Part shown: one piece after another, positions 38,807 through 40,659 of the stretch
Position numbering within the stretch: position 1 is the stretch's first letter
How the letters are laid out: every line of letters begins with the position of its first letter
The notes under the pieces: generated by a model
Seen by the model: only the letters and a program-made list of their open reading frames with translations
What the model was told of the DNA's origin: nothing
Databases searched by the model: none
Translations under genes and position numbers: made by a program
Assembly: GCA_020072815.1 (NCBI GenBank)
Contig: JAIQGE010000014.1
Location: 71,223 to 111,881 of the forward strand
DNA: 40,659 nucleotides
Direction: 5' to 3'
DNA from: Terriglobia bacterium
GTDB lineage: Bacteria; Acidobacteriota; Terriglobia; Terriglobales; Acidobacteriaceae

Positions 38807-39061
38807 ATGGCAAGTGTAGGATTTCAATCCACGATCAAGCCTTTTTTCACTGCGTGTTACCGTTCGCACATGCTCAACATCACGGGCTTGGATCTCTGGG
38901 ATGCCGGCCAGGTGCAAACCAGCTGGGACGACATTAATAGCGAAGTTACGTCCGGCTCCATGCCGAAAGCCGGATGCCCCGAAGGCGTCTGGGACAAAAT
39001 AACACAGCAACGGTTCCTCTCAGATTTTCTTGCCTGGAAGAACGCCGGGTACCCTCCGTAA
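38807..39061 (+). CDS. Small protein of unknown function, linked to a haem-binding protein gene
   Basis: Encodes 84 residues. The ATG at 38807 has AAAGGA six bases upstream. There is no signal peptide or membrane helix. The sequence has an aromatic, tryptophan-rich core (IKPFFTACYRSHMLNI, LDLWD, SWDDI) and ends GSMPKAGCPEGVWDK...FLAWKNAGYPP. That ending is reminiscent of short proteins found next to oxidases and cytochrome-like proteins, but I cannot name the family with confidence. The following gene for an exported CxxCH protein starts 109 bp downstream on the same strand, so they are probably co-transcribed. Confidence 0.7.
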   Translation: MASVGFQSTIKPFFTACYRSHMLNITGLDLWDAGQVQTSWDDINSEVTSGSMPKAGCPEGVWDKITQQRFLSDFLAWKNAGYPP

Positions 39062-39170
39062 AGCGCCATCGGCGCTGTTGTTTCTTCGAGCGCTCTTGTC
39101 TTCTCCCGGGCTTTCCTAACGCGGCTTCGTCTCAGCGTGGTCTTCATCACGCGCAAAAGAAAGGAGCACC

Positions 39171-40659
39171 ATGGCAAGAAATATGGCCCTGAGTTGCATA
39201 CTCCGACGGATTTCCGGCCAGACCGTGGCCGGCATAATTCTTCTGGCTCTTTGCTCAACCACTTGGGGGCAACCCTCAATACCCTGCCTCCCCGCTCCCA
39301 CTCCGTCCGTCTCTTCATCCACTCTTCCCACGGAAGCTCTGCCGTGCCAGCACAACGGCATTACTCAGTTTGACGACTTCTCCTGGCGCAGTTTCATCGC
39401 GCTGATCTGGCCGGCAGCGAAAGGCCAGCGCGGCGTTCCTGATCCTACGCAGACCAACTTCCCCGTGAGTGGGCCGCTGGTGTTCGAGACCTATAAGGCG
39501 GACTGGGAAACGTTTCCGCCGCCGAGTTCCCCGAACCCGCCACCGGCGCCGGCCCCATGGACGAGCTTTGCCGGAACCACCAATCCTTGCGGAGCCTCAG
39601 TGAATGTCGGCTGGGGCGACGTGGTGCTTGCCTCCGATACCAAATTCGGCAACCTGGGGCTGGCCGGGTTTGGCAATTTCTTTGTTGGTCCTGTCATCTC
39701 CAGCGGATTTGCCCAGAGCACGGCGCAACAACACTACTTGCGCTACCAGGCCTCGTACAACCAGACGGAGTACAACCAGATCCTGAACAATCAGTGGTAT
39801 CTGCAAGCGAACCTGGGGAACGTGACCTTCTGTTCCAACGGCGCCACTGTGGGCGGCCAGACATGTCCAGCTGAAAACAGCGTCGATCTAAAGTCCTCAT
39901 GGATGGACATGGACGGCATTCCCGCGAATCTTCAGTCCCGTTATTACACCAAGCAAGCCTGGGTCCTGGATACAACCAGCGGAAAGTGCACGCAGCGCAC
40001 CATGGGACTGGTTGGCCTGCATATTGTCTCCAAAACTCCTGCACGGCCTCAGTGGATTTGGTCCACCTTCGAACAGATTGACAATGTTCCCGTGGTCACG
40101 GGCGCCACGCCCACCAGCAATACGGCGTTCAACCTGAATGACGGCAACGCGAGCAATACCATGCCCATCAGTGACCCCTACTGCGTGCCCGGCCAACCCG
40201 GGAATCCGAATGGATGTCCCGGCACTCCACCGCCGCCTGCGGCCATGCCGGCAGACGCTTCTCAGGCAACGCGGTTCAACGTGACCAGGACCCAGCCGAT
40301 CGGAATTGGTTACCCCCCTGGAAAACCTGACGAAACTACTCCTGCAACCAATGCCAATTATCAGGCGCTGCTGGCCAAGGTGGCTCCCGCCTCGCCCTGG
40401 CAGTATTACCAACTGGTGATGACGCAATGGCCTGTCCCGGGAAACACCCCGGCCAATCCGGGCTTTACCAAATTCTCATTTCCCGGCACCATCCCCAACC
40501 TCTCCTGCGTGAAGGGTGTCCCTGGCGCCTACTCCCAGGGATGCAGTTTTGCGAACGTTACTATGGAAACCTTCGATCAAACCAGCGTTACCAGCGGCTG
40601 TATGAGCTGCCACAACTTGACGGCTCATCCCAATGGACCCGGATCGCCGGGAAATGATT
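39171..40659 (+). CDS. Exported protein with a CxxCH haem motif, partial
   Basis: Open from the ATG at 39171 (AAGGAG four bases upstream) to the window end, 496 codons seen with no stop. A signal peptide with a hydrophobic core TVAGIILLALCSTTWGQ is cleaved near residue 34. The mature protein begins with a Pro/Ser-rich stretch and then FDDFSWRSFIALIWPA. It has many Trp, Tyr and Asn residues and Pro-rich loops (FPPPSSPNPPPAPAPW). One haem-attachment site, Cys477-Met-Ser-Cys480-His481, is near the visible end. I take it for a periplasmic or outer-membrane-associated c-type cytochrome-like protein of unknown partner. The frame was read directly from the nucleotides because it lacks a stop in the window. 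Confidence 0.8.
   Translation, partial: MARNMALSCILRRISGQTVAGIILLALCSTTWGQPSIPCLPAPTPSVSSSTLPTEALPCQHNGITQFDDFSWRSFIALIWPAAKGQRGVPDPTQTNFPVSGPLVFETYKADWETFPPPSSPNPPPAPAPWTSFAGTTNPCGASVNVGWGDVVLASDTKFGNLGLAGFGNFFVGPVISSGFAQSTAQQHYLRYQASYNQTEYNQILNNQWYLQANLGNVTFCSNGATVGGQTCPAENSVDLKSSWMDMDGIPANLQSRYYTKQAWVLDTTSGKCTQRTMGLVGLHIVSKTPARPQWIWSTFEQIDNVPVVTGATPTSNTAFNLNDGNASNTMPISDPYCVPGQPGNPNGCPGTPPPPAAMPADASQATRFNVTRTQPIGIGYPPGKPDETTPATNANYQALLAKVAPASPWQYYQLVMTQWPVPGNTPANPGFTKFSFPGTIPNLSCVKGVPGAYSQGCSFANVTMETFDQTSVTSGCMSCHNLTAHPNGPGSPGND

Overview
This is a GC-rich stretch of a bacterial chromosome that almost certainly comes from an Acidobacteriota (class Terriglobia, Koribacter/Sulfotelmatobacter-like) genome. 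The assignment rests on an Oar-like TonB-dependent receptor with a carboxypeptidase-regulatory N-terminus, an 'acidobacterial duplicated orphan permease' (ADOP/MacB-like), futalosine-pathway menaquinone synthesis (MqnE), frequent TTG/GTG starts, and gaps filled with short palindromic repeats. No rRNA, tRNA, CRISPR array, prophage or plasmid replication gene was seen. Most genes are ordinary housekeeping genes; the unusual material lies in the gaps and in a few odd gene architectures.

Layout. 1-2.6 kb: 5' part of an asparagine synthase (minus), trxA (minus), a divergent gap with a probable structured RNA and strong terminator, then a membrane-anchored unknown. 2.8-9.9 kb: sucA, Mn-type superoxide dismutase, an outer-membrane beta-barrel protein and an ADOP permease, with two clear terminators. 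10.2-14.0 kb: thiolase, 3-hydroxybutyryl-CoA dehydrogenase and enoyl-CoA hydratase, a C4 acyl-CoA interconversion module, interrupted by a MITE-like element and a small membrane protein. 14.0-17.8 kb: a lumazine synthase reading frame with an N-terminal glyoxalase-like domain, nusB, purM, purN and dut. 18.0-21.4 kb: tyrS, a REP-associated tyrosine transposase (RAYT) flanked by its palindromes, a lipid kinase and an HU-like protein. 21.4-27.1 kb: pgeF (minus), an EEP-family phosphoesterase, an orphan GvpL/F-like protein, and a PAS sensor histidine kinase with a single-domain response regulator, the last two separated by seven 16-bp tandem repeats. 27.6-34.0 kb: TonB receptor (minus), mqnE (plus) with a pentapeptide-repeat N-terminus, purB (minus). 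34.3-37.4 kb: MarR regulator overlapping a CLC chloride channel gene, then a DinB-like protein. 37.4-40.7 kb: secreted FKBP prolyl isomerase (minus), a small unknown and a secreted protein with one CxxCH haem motif that runs off the window.

Four dispersed repeat families occupy the gaps: (A) GTGG-headed palindromes matching the expected substrate of the RAYT encoded here, (B) palindromic repeats centred on GGGATCCCT, two of which abut the -10 boxes of purM and tyrS, (C) a pair of about 60-bp inverted repeats enclosing two B copies, and (D) triple ATCnGyG repeats. The most interesting leads are the RNA-like element at 1862-2006, the RAYT/REP system, the VOC-RibH frame with its internal ribosome binding site, the orphan GvpL/F protein, and the repeat-built linkers between kinase and regulator and in MqnE. 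Everything here was read by eye from the sequence; no database search was run.
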